A program made the position numbers and the translations under genes. Positions 27,614-37,192 of a stretch of DNA of 64,000 nt are shown here, in pieces (positions within the stretch are counted from its first letter, which is position 1; the number at the start of each line of letters is the position of its first letter). This stretch comes from Neolewinella litorea. Lineage in GTDB: Bacteria; Bacteroidota; Bacteroidia; Chitinophagales; Saprospiraceae. The stretch lies in the NCBI RefSeq assembly GCF_004803465.1, contig NZ_SRSF01000012.1, forward strand, positions 42,093 to 106,092. Direction: 5' to 3'. A model generated the notes under the pieces. That model worked only from the letters and a program-made list of their open reading frames with translations. It had not been told where the DNA came from and did not search any database.

Positions 27614-27922
27614 ATGTATTCTACCCGACCCCTGACCCGGACGACTGAGATCCGGATCACCCAGCGCGAGCTGGCCCTCCACCTGCGTGACCATCATGAT
27701 TTTCTCTGGCACTACGCCCGCAAGATGGCGCGCTGTAATCGCTGCCGCAACGAGGATCCCGCCGATGGCGATTACCGCATTTACATCAACGGTTGCGGCG
27801 ACTTCGCCATCTACCACCGCTGTGGCGAATGCGAATACCCCCTGCACAGCTACATTGACCTGAGCCAGGAACGGCAAATCCGCCACGAACTCCGTAAACT
27901 GTGGCTTACTAAAGTCAACTGA
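27614..27922 (+). CDS. Hypothetical Cys-rich small protein
   Basis: 102 residues. Cys41, Cys44 (CNRC), Cys61, Cys70 and Cys73 (CGEC) suggest a zinc-binding unit. ATG 27614 is preferred over an in-frame TTG at 27587, because a promoter-like TACCCTTTG at 27578 would leave the TTG outside the message. Family not recognised. Its TGA overlaps the presumed CTG start of the Nramp-like gene. Confidence 0.55.
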   Translation: MYSTRPLTRTTEIRITQRELALHLRDHHDFLWHYARKMARCNRCRNEDPADGDYRIYINGCGDFAIYHRCGECEYPLHSYIDLSQERQIRHELRKLWLTKVN

Positions 27923-29067
27923 CCATCAAACCATCCTCCTGGGGCCGCGCCGTCGTTTGGACCCTGATCGCGGCGGCCTTCATCGGTCCCGGGACGGTGG
28001 CCACCGCCACCCGCGCCGGCACGGACGGAGGAATGGCCTATCTGCCGTTCGTCCTGCTGGCGGCCGTGGCGGGATACGTCTTCATGGAGATGGCCGCGCG
28101 GGTCACCATCGTGAGCCGGCAGCCGCTCGGGGTACACCTCACCCGCACCGCCCGTTGGCTGCCCCCCCTGCTCTTCGCCGGCGTAGCGTTCGGCTGCATG
28201 GCCTACCAGGCCGGTAACCTGCTGGGGGCTCTTGGCGGACTTCAGTTGCTCTTTCCCTTCAGCCGCTGGTGGCTGCTGCCTTTCGCTGCGGCGATCGTGG
28301 CGCTTATGTGGACGGGCAGCGCCGACCGCATCGGGAAGGTGATGGCGGCGGTGGTGGCCCTCATGGGCATTCTTTTCGTAGTCGCCGCGGCCCTCATTCT
28401 ATGGGGGCCGGCCGGTACTGACCGCGTTTACGCCCCCATCAATGCTACGGTCCTGCTCGGACTGTTGGGCACCACGATCGTTCCCTACAATTTCTTTTTG
28501 GCCGCCGGCCTCGGTCACGACGGGGAGCTTCCCGAAATGCGCCGGGGGCTCCTCCTGTCTTTCGGCATTGGCTGGCTCATCACCGCCTCCATCGTGATCG
28601 TCGGCTCCACGGCGGTGGCCTTCCATTCCTTCGGTGACCTCGCGGACGGTTTGCAGCTCACCCTCGGGGAATACGGCCGTCTGGTACTGGCGCTAGGCCT
28701 GTTTGCGGCCGGATTCAGTTCGGCTACCACGGCCCCCTTCGCCGCGGCCATGGCGGGGCGCGGCCTGCTGAGCGGAGATGCCGCCTGGCAGAACGACGGT
28801 CGGGCCTTCCGCCTTACCTGGGCACTGGTACTCGGGGTGGGGCTGCTGGTGGCACTCCTGAAACTGGATATCGTGGGCGTCATCCTGCTGGCCCAGATCA
28901 TAAACGGCTTGCTGTTGCCCTTCATCGCCCTCGTCATCCTCTTGCTGGCCAACCGCCGATCCCTGCTGGGCGATCAGGTGAACAGCTGGTGGCAAAATCT
29001 GATAGGCGCCGGCGTGCTGCTCTTTCTGGTGTACCAGACGGGCGCTTTTCTGCTATCGTTGTTGTAG
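27919..29067 (+). CDS. Nramp-like metal ion transporter with altered metal site
   Basis: About 382 residues, eleven hydrophobic helices. The first ATG/GTG/TTG in frame (GTG 27997) would remove half of TM1, so translation probably starts at CTG 27919, whose last two bases belong to the upstream TGA. TM1 reads AAAFIGPGTVATATRAG where Nramp has DPGN, and TM6 reads IVPYNFFLAAG where Nramp has MPHN. The Asp, Asn and Met ligands of transition metals are therefore missing, so Mn/Fe transport is doubtful. This variant group is known in Bacteroidota, but its substrate is unclear. Confidence 0.8.
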   Translation: MTIKPSSWGRAVVWTLIAAAFIGPGTVATATRAGTDGGMAYLPFVLLAAVAGYVFMEMAARVTIVSRQPLGVHLTRTARWLPPLLFAGVAFGCMAYQAGNLLGALGGLQLLFPFSRWWLLPFAAAIVALMWTGSADRIGKVMAAVVALMGILFVVAAALILWGPAGTDRVYAPINATVLLGLLGTTIVPYNFFLAAGLGHDGELPEMRRGLLLSFGIGWLITASIVIVGSTAVAFHSFGDLADGLQLTLGEYGRLVLALGLFAAGFSSATTAPFAAAMAGRGLLSGDAAWQNDGRAFRLTWALVLGVGLLVALLKLDIVGVILLAQIINGLLLPFIALVILLLANRRSLLGDQVNSWWQNLIGAGVLLFLVYQTGAFLLSLL

Positions 29068-29091
29068 GGGCGCGGCGCGCGGGTGCCGGGG

Positions 29092-29109
29092 CCGGCGTTT
29101 AAACGCCGG
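29092..29109. terminator. 18-bp perfect palindrome between convergent genes
   Basis: CCGGCGTTTAAACGCCGG lies between the ends of the Nramp-like gene and the PAS-Fis gene. It may be a bidirectional terminator or a protein site; there is no T-run beyond the internal TTT. Confidence 0.4.
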
Positions 29110-29118
29110 GCTGGGTGG

Positions 29119-30033
29119 TTAGCGCTGCGTGTAGTCTTCCCGGTGGATGTTGAGCTTCTTCATCCGGGCGAACAGGGTCTTGCCGTTGATTTTCAGCAGC
29201 CGTCCGGCGCCGTTGGGGCCCGTCACGCGACCGTTGGTATAGCGCAGGGCGCGGATGATGTGCCGCCGCTGGCTTTCGTCGAGGCTGATCATACTTTCCT
29301 TACCGGACTCCTCGATGATCTCGTAGTGGCCGGTGATGCCGGTCACTGTACCATGCTCCAGCCTGGACCACATCACCACGCGCATGAGAACCTCGCGTTC
29401 GGCGGCGATGCGGATGAAGAAGTTCTCATCCACCCGGTAAAATCCCTTCATCAGGTTTTCCAGGTGGGCCATCCAGCGGGTCACGTCTTCCTTGCGCAGC
29501 CGGTCAACGATGTTGCGGGGCTGCAACTCGTCCTCTTCCTTGGTGCCCATGATCGCTTTGAGGTTGTGGCTCGCGATCATGCTTTGGTTAACTACGTCGA
29601 GGTCGAAACTGCCGATGCAGAATGAGCTCTCCACGTTGCCCATCATCCGGATGTAGCGCTCGCTCTGTTCAACGGAACGGACCAGGGAACAGATCAGCTG
29701 TTCGTTGGTCTCGTTAACGATGTAGGGTACGCTGAGTAATTCTACCGGATAGCTGATTCCGGAGTTATTCTGGTGGTGGCTGTAGATGTGGTCGTCACCG
29801 TTCTGGATGGTGCGTTGGAAGTGGGCCTTCCAGGAGGCCGGGGTCCAGTCCGGGGTGTAGTCACCGGCCGATTTGCCTACCATGTCCTCGTAGGAGTACC
29901 CCAGGGTCGTGCAGGCTTTCTTGTTCGCATAGCGAACCCGTCCTTCCTGATTAAGGCAAAGTAAATCTGATTCTCCATGGCTCACCACCTTGTTGGCTAG
30001 AGCCATTATTTGCGGTGGAGTGAGGGGCTGCAT
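29119..30033 (-). CDS. PAS-domain regulator with Fis-type helix-turn-helix
   Basis: 304 residues from ATG 30033 (an in-frame ATG at 30057 exists). One PAS domain covers about residues 10-120 (LLCLNQEGRVRYANKKACTTLGYSYEDMVGK) and a second PAS-like region follows. The C-terminus (RRHIIRALRYTNGRVTGPNGAG onward) is the Fis-type DNA-binding helix-turn-helix of NtrC proteins, but there is no AAA+ domain, so it is not a sigma-54 activator. Ligand and targets unknown. A TACCTTTG element lies upstream at 30169-30176. Confidence 0.85.
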   Translation of the reverse strand: MQPLTPPQIMALANKVVSHGESDLLCLNQEGRVRYANKKACTTLGYSYEDMVGKSAGDYTPDWTPASWKAHFQRTIQNGDDHIYSHHQNNSGISYPVELLSVPYIVNETNEQLICSLVRSVEQSERYIRMMGNVESSFCIGSFDLDVVNQSMIASHNLKAIMGTKEEDELQPRNIVDRLRKEDVTRWMAHLENLMKGFYRVDENFFIRIAAEREVLMRVVMWSRLEHGTVTGITGHYEIIEESGKESMISLDESQRRHIIRALRYTNGRVTGPNGAGRLLKINGKTLFARMKKLNIHREDYTQR

Positions 30034-30168
30034 AAATCGGGATTTAAGGCAAAACATTCATCTCGGAGTCCCTGATTATAGCCTTTTGCTAACCGGCAGG
30101 TCAGATAAGTCAGAAGACAAAACGGCAGGTCAGCATCAAAGTTTGACCGGTTAGGGCCCGCGCTTAAG

Positions 30169-30176
30169 CAAAGGTA
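30169..30176 (-). promoter_or_regulatory. -7 element TACCTTTG for the PAS-Fis gene
   Basis: Exact TAnnTTTG on the minus strand, 136 bases before ATG 30033. Beside it a short word (CGGCAGGTCAG) occurs twice within 40 bases, at about 30094 and 30134. Confidence 0.45.
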
Positions 30177-30306
30177 TATGTTTTCACACATTTATTGCCT
30201 AGCCTGGGGGGGCATAAATACTTTTACCGTTTCGTACGTTGTACTTTGGGGAAAGCCAAACTAAGTTTCGTCCACCTGCCTTGGCTACCCGTAAGTCTAC
30301 GCTACT

Positions 30307-33300
30307 ATGGTCCCGACAAACAATTATGAACTGCTGATCACCAAATTGGATGAATTTATCCGTAAGTACTATATAAATAGTGCAATCCGCGGCATTTTGT
30401 ACTGTACGGGGCTGATTTTGTTGCTTTTTTTGGCCATAAGTCTCCTGGAATCACAATTTTACTTCAGTGGAGCTACCCGTAAAGCTCTCTGGTACGGGTT
30501 TCTGATCATCAGTGGTGTGGCCCTCATTTCCTGGGTGGCGGCCCCCCTGGCCCGCTATTTTCGCCTGGGCCCGACCATCTCGCACGAGCGTGCGGCACTG
30601 ATTATCGGGGCCCATTTTAGGAACGTGCAGGACAAACTGCTCAACGTTTTGCAGCTTCGGCAACAGGCCGACAAAGGCCAGGATGCCTTGTTGCTGGCCT
30701 CCATTGACCAGAAATCGTCGGAAATCTCCCCCCTTCCTTTCCGGTCGGCCATCGACCTCACCCAGAACAGCCGCTACCTCAAGTACGCGCTCCCGCCCCT
30801 GCTGCTGTTGTTGTTCCTTTTGGTCGCCGCGCCCAGCCTCATCCGCGACAGCACCAGTCGGCTCATTCGCAATTCCGAAAATTTTGACCGCCCGGCGCCC
30901 TTCCGGTTCGTACTGGCGGAAACACACCCGCAGGTCATCCAGTACGGCAGCTACCCCCTGACGGTGCGCGCCGAGGGCGAAGTCGTGCCCGCCGAAGCCT
31001 TCATCGAAGTGGACGGCTACCGTTACCGCCTCAACCGCGAAGACGGAAACACCTTCAGCTACGCCTTCAACAACGTCCAGGAAGACACGCCCTTCCGCAT
31101 TTCCGCCGGCGCGGTGGCCACTCCGGAGTACCTGCTCACGGTGATGCCGAAACCAACCATCGCGGCGTTTTCCGTGGCCCTTGATTACCCGGCCTACCTC
31201 GGGCGGCAGGACGAGGTGACGACCAATATCGGTGACCTTACGGTACCCGCGGGCACCCGCCTGAAATGGTCCTTCGATACGGAAAACACGGAAACTATCG
31301 CCCTGCGCTTCGCCTCCGAAGACACGACCGGGCAGCTGCGGCGCGACGGCCGCGACCTTTATAGCTTTGAGAAGCGGGCCATGCGTAGCGACCGCTACAG
31401 CCTGTACATCGGCAACGATTACCTCCCCATGGCCGATTCCATCACCTATTCGCTGGCCGTCATTCCCGATCAGTACCCCCGCATCAGCGTGGAATCGTTC
31501 CAGGACACTACCGACGAGCAGCTGCTGTTCTTCGTGGGGGAGGCCTCGGACGACTACGGACTCACTCAACTCGATTTCGTCTACCGCATACAGCCCGCCC
31601 AGGGAGAAGCCCGGGAGGCCCGGATGCCGGTAAATAACGCCCCCACCGCGCGGCAGCTGCGCTACGACCACGTATTGGACCTGCGCACCGACGTCCCCCT
31701 CGAAGCGGGTGACGAATTGACCTACTACTTCGAGGTATTCGACAACGACGGCGTGAACGGAAGAAAGAGCGCCAAGACCGCCGTGATGAGCTACCGGGTG
31801 CCCACCCGCGAAGAGATGGACGCCCGGGCCGAAGCCAACGACAACAAGATCAAGGATCAATTGCAGCAGGCCCTGGAAGCTACGCGTGAGCTCCAGGAAG
31901 AGACCAAGAAGGTGCGCGAGAAGATGCTACAGGAAAAAGAGGTCGACTGGAAGCTCCGCAAGGAAGTAGAAAAGCTCGCGGAGCGGCAGCAGCAGGTGCA
32001 GGAACAGATCGAGGAGGCCCGCCAGGCCTTTGAGGAAAACCTGGAAAACCAGCCCCAGGAGAACGAGCAGATCCGCCAGAAAGAGGAAAAGTTGCAGGAG
32101 ATGTTCGAGAAGTCCGTCTCCGAGGAACTGCAGGAACTCATGCAGGAAATCCAGCGCCTGATGGAGGAACTGAACAAGGACGAAACCCTGGAGCGGATGG
32201 AAGACATCGAACTCTCCGACGAGGAAACGGAGGCCGAACTCGACCGGATGCTGGAACTCTTCAAACAACTGGAGGTCGAAAAGGAAATGCAGGACGCCAT
32301 CGAGCAACTGGAGGAACTGGCCAAAGAACAGGAAGAACTCGCGCAGGAGAACCTGGAGGGGGAGAAGTCGCCGGAAGAACTGAAAAAAGAACAGGAACAA
32401 CTGCGGGAGGAATTCGAGAAACTCCAGGAGAAACTGGAACAGGCCGAGCAGAAGAATGAAGAGCTGCAGCGGCCCATGCAACTGGACACGGAACAGGAGC
32501 AGCAGGAAGCCGTGAAGCAGGACATGCAGGAGGCCGAGCAGCAACTGCAGGAGCAGCAAGAGCAGCAACAAAGCCAGGAACAGGAAAAGCAGGAGGGGCA
32601 GCAACCCCAATCCGAACAGCAACCCCAGCAAAACCAGCCCCAGCAGCAGCAGAAAGGCGCGCAAAAGCAGCAGGACGCGGCCAAGAAGATGAAGCAGATG
32701 GCCCAGCAAATGCAGGAATCCATGGAGAGCATGCAAATGGAGAGCAACCGGGAAGACATGGCCGCCATCCGGCAGCTGCTGGAGAACCTCGTTGATCTGA
32801 GCTTCGACCAGGAAGAGACGATGGACCAGCTGAACGTGACCACCGTCAATACGCCCCGCTACGTGGAGCTGGTGCAACAGCAGTTCCAGATCAACAACGA
32901 CTTTGAACTCGTCCGCGACTCCTTACAGGCGCTGGCCAAGCGGAACTTCCAGATCGAATCCTTCATCACGGAGAAAGTTACCGAGATCCGCGGCGACCTG
33001 AGCGGAACGGTTGACGAACTCGAAGAACGCCGCACCCCCCAGGCCGCCAACCTGCAGCAACGCGCCATGACGGGGCTGAACGACCTGGCCCTGATGCTGA
33101 GTGAAAGCATGGAACAGATGCAGCAGCAAATGGCCGGGCAGATGCAGGGGCAGCAACAGTGCCAGAACCCCCGCGACGGGCAGCAGGGACAAAAAAGCGG
33201 AATGCCGAGTGAAAATCCCGGCAGCGAGGGACAGAAAGAAGTAGGTGAACAGCTCCGGGAAATGAAGGAGGGACTGGAGAAAGGGCAGGGCGGCAGCAGC

Positions 33301-33729
33301 AAGGAATTCGCCGAAATGGCAGCCCGGCAAGCGGCCCTGCGGCGTGCCCTCGAGGAAAAACAGCGCGAACGGCAGCAGAATGGCCAGGGTAAGGATGGCG
33401 AACTCGAAAAACTGATCGAGCAAATGAACGCCGCCGAAGAAGATATGGTCAACAAACGGTTGACCAACGAGTCACTCATGCGTCAACAGGATATCCTCAC
33501 GCGAATGCTCGAACACGAACGGGCGGAGCGTGAACAGAAGATGGATGAAAAACGTAAGTCAGAGACGGCCGAGCAACAACGCCGGGAATTACCCCCCAGT
33601 CTGGAAGAGTATATCCGGCAGCGGCGCGCGGAAGTGGAGCAGTTCAAACGGGTGACGCCGGAGTTAAAACCCTATTACCAGGGATTGGTAGACGAATATT
33701 TTCGTTCCCTGTCTACCAGACCGTTATGA
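30307..33729 (+). CDS. DUF4175 family large membrane-anchored protein
   Basis: 1140 residues. Three N-terminal helices (about 25-45, 55-78, 158-175), then periplasmic beta-sandwich-like segments to about 510. Residues 520-960 are a long Glu/Gln/Lys-rich coiled coil with a Gln-rich part (about 730-800). The C-terminus (PPSLEEYIRQRRAEVEQFKRVTPELKPYY) is typical of the family. In Bacteroidota and Alphaproteobacteria DUF4175 proteins are often near MoxR/BatA-type genes; none is here. Function unknown. Followed by an RsbW-like gene. Confidence 0.85.
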   Translation: MVPTNNYELLITKLDEFIRKYYINSAIRGILYCTGLILLLFLAISLLESQFYFSGATRKALWYGFLIISGVALISWVAAPLARYFRLGPTISHERAALIIGAHFRNVQDKLLNVLQLRQQADKGQDALLLASIDQKSSEISPLPFRSAIDLTQNSRYLKYALPPLLLLLFLLVAAPSLIRDSTSRLIRNSENFDRPAPFRFVLAETHPQVIQYGSYPLTVRAEGEVVPAEAFIEVDGYRYRLNREDGNTFSYAFNNVQEDTPFRISAGAVATPEYLLTVMPKPTIAAFSVALDYPAYLGRQDEVTTNIGDLTVPAGTRLKWSFDTENTETIALRFASEDTTGQLRRDGRDLYSFEKRAMRSDRYSLYIGNDYLPMADSITYSLAVIPDQYPRISVESFQDTTDEQLLFFVGEASDDYGLTQLDFVYRIQPAQGEAREARMPVNNAPTARQLRYDHVLDLRTDVPLEAGDELTYYFEVFDNDGVNGRKSAKTAVMSYRVPTREEMDARAEANDNKIKDQLQQALEATRELQEETKKVREKMLQEKEVDWKLRKEVEKLAERQQQVQEQIEEARQAFEENLENQPQENEQIRQKEEKLQEMFEKSVSEELQELMQEIQRLMEELNKDETLERMEDIELSDEETEAELDRMLELFKQLEVEKEMQDAIEQLEELAKEQEELAQENLEGEKSPEELKKEQEQLREEFEKLQEKLEQAEQKNEELQRPMQLDTEQEQQEAVKQDMQEAEQQLQEQQEQQQSQEQEKQEGQQPQSEQQPQQNQPQQQQKGAQKQQDAAKKMKQMAQQMQESMESMQMESNREDMAAIRQLLENLVDLSFDQEETMDQLNVTTVNTPRYVELVQQQFQINNDFELVRDSLQALAKRNFQIESFITEKVTEIRGDLSGTVDELEERRTPQAANLQQRAMTGLNDLALMLSESMEQMQQQMAGQMQGQQQCQNPRDGQQGQKSGMPSENPGSEGQKEVGEQLREMKEGLEKGQGGSSKEFAEMAARQAALRRALEEKQRERQQNGQGKDGELEKLIEQMNAAEEDMVNKRLTNESLMRQQDILTRMLEHERAEREQKMDEKRKSETAEQQRRELPPSLEEYIRQRRAEVEQFKRVTPELKPYYQGLVDEYFRSLSTRPL

Positions 33730-33810
33730 ACTATTTCCCGTGTCCATGATGTTATTTTACTGCAGGCTGCACCTATCCCCCTATTGAAAGATCTCTGAAC
33801 AACCTCGTAC

Positions 33811-34191
33811 ATGCTCACACTCGCTTCCGATCCCAGTAACATAAATCAGGTTGAGCAATTGGTTCACCAAATTGCCAACCGGTTTAAACTTGACCAGGAA
33901 AAGCACGACAACCTCCTCATCAGTCTGACCGAGGCCGTCAACAACGCCATCATTCACGGCAACAAGCAGGATCGTTCCAAAACGGTGAGCATCTGCATGG
34001 ACCGGATCAGACTCTCGATCCGCGTGTCGGATCAGGGCCACGGCTTCAATTACCGCAGCCTGCCCGACCCTACCTGCCCCGAACGCATCTGTGAGTGCGG
34101 CGGCCGCGGGGTCTTCCTGATGACGCAGTTGTGCGACCGCATGCGGTACATCGACGGCGGTTCCACGGTGGAAATGCAGTTTCGGCTCTGA
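33811..34191 (+). CDS. Anti-sigma-factor-like ATP-binding protein (RsbW/SpoIIAB family)
   Basis: A 126-residue GHKL ATPase: N-box SLTEAVNNAIIHGN, G1 VSDQGHGFNY, G2 CGGRGVFLMTQLCD. Such proteins are serine kinases or anti-sigma factors acting in partner-switching modules. No anti-anti-sigma (STAS) or PP2C gene is in view. Its stop overlaps the presumed CTG start of ybeY as CTGA, so the two are translationally coupled. Confidence 0.9.
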   Translation: MLTLASDPSNINQVEQLVHQIANRFKLDQEKHDNLLISLTEAVNNAIIHGNKQDRSKTVSICMDRIRLSIRVSDQGHGFNYRSLPDPTCPERICECGGRGVFLMTQLCDRMRYIDGGSTVEMQFRL

Positions 34192-34623
34192 ACGCTTCCG
34201 CCTCCATCGCTTTCCACGAAGAGGGTGGGCAACTGCCGACAGCTTCGCTTGACGCCGTGACCGATTGGATCCGCGCGGTAGTGGACGCCCGTGGGGGGAA
34301 GTTAGGCGAGGTCAACTACATCTTTTGATTACCTGCACCAGATGAACCTGGAATACCTGCAGCACGATACCCTGACGGACATCATTACCTTTCCCTATTC
34401 GGACTTTCCGGAAGTCTCCGGCGACCTGTTTATTTCCACGGACCGTATAGCGGATAACGCGCGGGAATTCGGGGAGCCCTACGTCGACGAACTGCACCGC
34501 GTGATGGTACACGGCATTCTCCACCTCTGCGGACAGGGCGATAAATCGGAATCCGAGACTGCAGCCATGCGTGAACTGGAGCAGTGGGCGCTTTCCCTCC
34601 GACCCCCCACCCTCCTGGGCTGA
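34188..34623 (+). pseudogene. ybeY: Endoribonuclease YbeY, frameshifted
   Basis: YbeY is a zinc-dependent RNase for 16S rRNA maturation. The first part (from CTG 34188, overlapping the upstream TGA) reads to KLGEVNYIF and stops at TGA 34326-34328. The rest continues one frame over as DYLHQMNLEYLQHDTLTDIITFPYSDF, with HGILHLCG as zinc motif, to 34623. Bacteroidota relatives have NYIFCSD(D/E)YL here, so 5 or 8 bases seem lost, or one T gained in TTTT (34323-34326). No ATG start is available. Either a real disruption or an assembly error. Confidence 0.85.
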
Positions 34624-34728
34624 TACCCGCTCCCCGTCCGTCGTAAAACGGCCCTTCAATGTTGCGGTAGCAGCACCCGGATACGGCTCAATTGAGGCAT
34701 CTTTGGGGTTGAATCAGGTATACCGCAG

Positions 34729-37188
34729 ATGAAAGTTCTAAAATTTGGTGGCTCTTCCGTTGCCCAGCCGGACCGTATCCGGGGGATCGTCGAGATCCTC
34801 AAGGATTACTACGCCGCCGGCGACCACTTCACGGTCGTCTTCTCCGCCTTCGGAGGAGTCACGGACAACCTGATCGAAATGAGCGAACTCGCCGCCCGCG
34901 GCGACGACCGCTACGGGCAGCTGTTCCAGGAGTTTGCGGATCGCCACCAACTGGCCATCGGTGAGTTGCTGACCAACGAAAAACTGCAGCAGGAAACGGC
35001 CCACCAAATGCGCCGCAGCCACGAAGTGCTGAAGAATTTGCTCTACGGAATCTTCCTTGTCCGCGAGGCCTCGCCCCGCACCATGGATTACGTCCTGAGT
35101 TTCGGGGAGCGGTCCTCTTCCTACATCATTTCCCAGGTCCTGCAACAGGCCGGGGTGCCCGCCGAATTCCTCGATGCCCGCCGCATTATCAAGACGGACA
35201 AGACCTTCGGAAACGCCAAGGTAGCCTTCGAAAAAACCTACGCCAAGATCAAGGAGCACTACCGGGAACACCCTAAGGTTCAGGTAGTTACGGGATTTAT
35301 TGCCTCCGCCAAAGGAGGGCTCACCACCACCCTGGGGCGGGGCGGATCGGATTACACGGCCTCGCTCTTGGCGGCCGGTCTGAAGGCGCAGGCGATCGAG
35401 ATATGGACCGACGTGAGCGGCGTCCTGACGGCCGATCCGCGACGGGTGGAAAAGGCATTCACCATCCCGAAAATGACCTACGCCGAGGCGATGGAGATGT
35501 CGCACTTTGGGGCCAAGGTGATCTATCCGCCGACCCTGATGCCTGCCCTGCAAAATCGCATCCCGCTGTACATCAAGAATACCTTTCAGCCGGATTTCCC
35601 CGGGACGAAAGTTAGCGAGGAAAGCGACCCCGACGGCGAAGCTGTACGGGGCATCAGCTCCATCAACAACGTGGCGCTCTGTACTGTATCGGGTACGGGT
35701 ATGTTTGGGGTCCCGGGCATTGCGGGCCGCATCTTCGGATCACTGGCGGCAGCTAATATCAACGTCATCCTCATCACCCAGGGATCGAGTGAGCACGCCA
35801 TCAGTTTCGCGGTACAACCGTCAGACGCGGAGCGGGCCCGGGAGGCGGTGGAAGCGGCCTTCGCTTTCGAGATCGCGCGCGGTGTCGTCAACGCCGTGAA
35901 GGTGGAGCGCGACCTGAGCGTCGTGGCCATCATCGGCGAAAATATGCGGTATCAGCCCGGCATTGCCGGACGTCTGTTCCGGGCACTGGGCAAGAACGGC
36001 ATCAATGCAGTGGCGATCGCCCAGGGTTCGAGTGAGCTCAACGTATCGGTGGTGATCAGCCGTGAAGACGAGACCAAGGCACTTAATGCCCTGCACGAGA
36101 CCTTCTTCCTTTCCGACTACAAGACCCTGCACCTCTTTATCGTCGGCGTCGGACTGATCGGAGGTACCCTGCTCAAGCAGATCGACCAACAGAACGACTA
36201 CCTGCGCGAGCGGCGCGGGATGGAATTGAAAGTGGTTGGGCTGGCCAACTCCAAGAAGATGATTTTCGCTCCGTCCGGAATTGATCTCAGTCGGTGGAAG
36301 GAGTCGCTGGTTCAGTCCTCCATTCCCATCGATTTAGCGGTATTCGTTGGCCGGATGCGCGACCTCAACCTGAGCAACAGCATCTTTGTCGACAATACCG
36401 CCGACAGCAAGATTGCATCCTTCTACGAGACCATCCTCGACGAGAGCATCAGTATCTCTACCCCGAACAAGATTGCCACCTCATCTGGATACCTGCAGTA
36501 CCAGCGGCTGAAAAATATTGCTGATAAACGGGGCGTGCAATTCCGCTACGAAACGAACGTGGGCGCGGGCCTGCCCGTCATCTCCACCCTGCGTGATCTC
36601 ATTGACAGCGGCGACCGCATCACCAAGATCGAGGGAGTGCTCAGCGGCTCCCTTAGCTATATTTTTAACACCCTGGATGGAATCCTACCCTTCAGCGATA
36701 TCGTCCGTGAAGCCCGGGAAAAAGGCTTTACGGAACCCGATCCCCGGATTGATCTATCTGGTAAGGACGTAGCCCGCAAGATTCTCATCCTGGCCCGGGA
36801 AACCGGTGTGCCGCTCAACGCTGAGGACGTACACGTTAATGGATTTTTACCGGAAGAGGCCATGGCCGCGGCTTCGGTGGAGGATTTCTTCAACGTGATC
36901 GAAGACCAGGCTGCCTACTTCAACGAATTGTACGAATCGGCCAGCCGGGAGGGCAAGGTATTACGCATGATTGCCACCCTGGACAGTGATCAAGCAACCG
37001 TAGGCGTACAAGCCGTCGGCCCCGACAATCCATTTTACACCCTGAGCGGCAGTGACAACATGATCGTCTTCACCACCGATCGGTACCGGGTACGCCCCCT
37101 TGTGGTCCGCGGACCCGGTGCGGGAGCCGAAGTTACGGCCGCCGGCGTCTTTGCCGAAATCATCCAGATCGGATCTTCCCTAAGTTAG
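34729..37188 (+). CDS. thrA: Bifunctional aspartokinase/homoserine dehydrogenase
   Basis: An 819-residue fusion performing the first and third steps from aspartate to threonine/methionine. The kinase half opens MKVLKFGGSSVAQ and contains the catalytic GRGGSDYTASLLAAGL; two ACT domains (about 315-460, VSGTGMFGVPGIAGRIF and IGENMRYQPGIAGRLF) allow feedback by threonine. The dehydrogenase half begins near 465 with the NAD-binding FIVGVGLIGGTLL and has KIEGVLSGSLSYIFN. First gene of thrABC. A CATCTTTG promoter-like word lies 30 bases upstream; no leader-peptide attenuator is apparent. Confidence 0.97.
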   Translation: MKVLKFGGSSVAQPDRIRGIVEILKDYYAAGDHFTVVFSAFGGVTDNLIEMSELAARGDDRYGQLFQEFADRHQLAIGELLTNEKLQQETAHQMRRSHEVLKNLLYGIFLVREASPRTMDYVLSFGERSSSYIISQVLQQAGVPAEFLDARRIIKTDKTFGNAKVAFEKTYAKIKEHYREHPKVQVVTGFIASAKGGLTTTLGRGGSDYTASLLAAGLKAQAIEIWTDVSGVLTADPRRVEKAFTIPKMTYAEAMEMSHFGAKVIYPPTLMPALQNRIPLYIKNTFQPDFPGTKVSEESDPDGEAVRGISSINNVALCTVSGTGMFGVPGIAGRIFGSLAAANINVILITQGSSEHAISFAVQPSDAERAREAVEAAFAFEIARGVVNAVKVERDLSVVAIIGENMRYQPGIAGRLFRALGKNGINAVAIAQGSSELNVSVVISREDETKALNALHETFFLSDYKTLHLFIVGVGLIGGTLLKQIDQQNDYLRERRGMELKVVGLANSKKMIFAPSGIDLSRWKESLVQSSIPIDLAVFVGRMRDLNLSNSIFVDNTADSKIASFYETILDESISISTPNKIATSSGYLQYQRLKNIADKRGVQFRYETNVGAGLPVISTLRDLIDSGDRITKIEGVLSGSLSYIFNTLDGILPFSDIVREAREKGFTEPDPRIDLSGKDVARKILILARETGVPLNAEDVHVNGFLPEEAMAAASVEDFFNVIEDQAAYFNELYESASREGKVLRMIATLDSDQATVGVQAVGPDNPFYTLSGSDNMIVFTTDRYRVRPLVVRGPGAGAEVTAAGVFAEIIQIGSSLS

Positions 37189-37192
37189 TAGT

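Noticed and set aside
34624..34728. Threonine attenuator leader before thrA
   Set aside because: No short open frame rich in Thr/Ile codons and no competing hairpins were seen.
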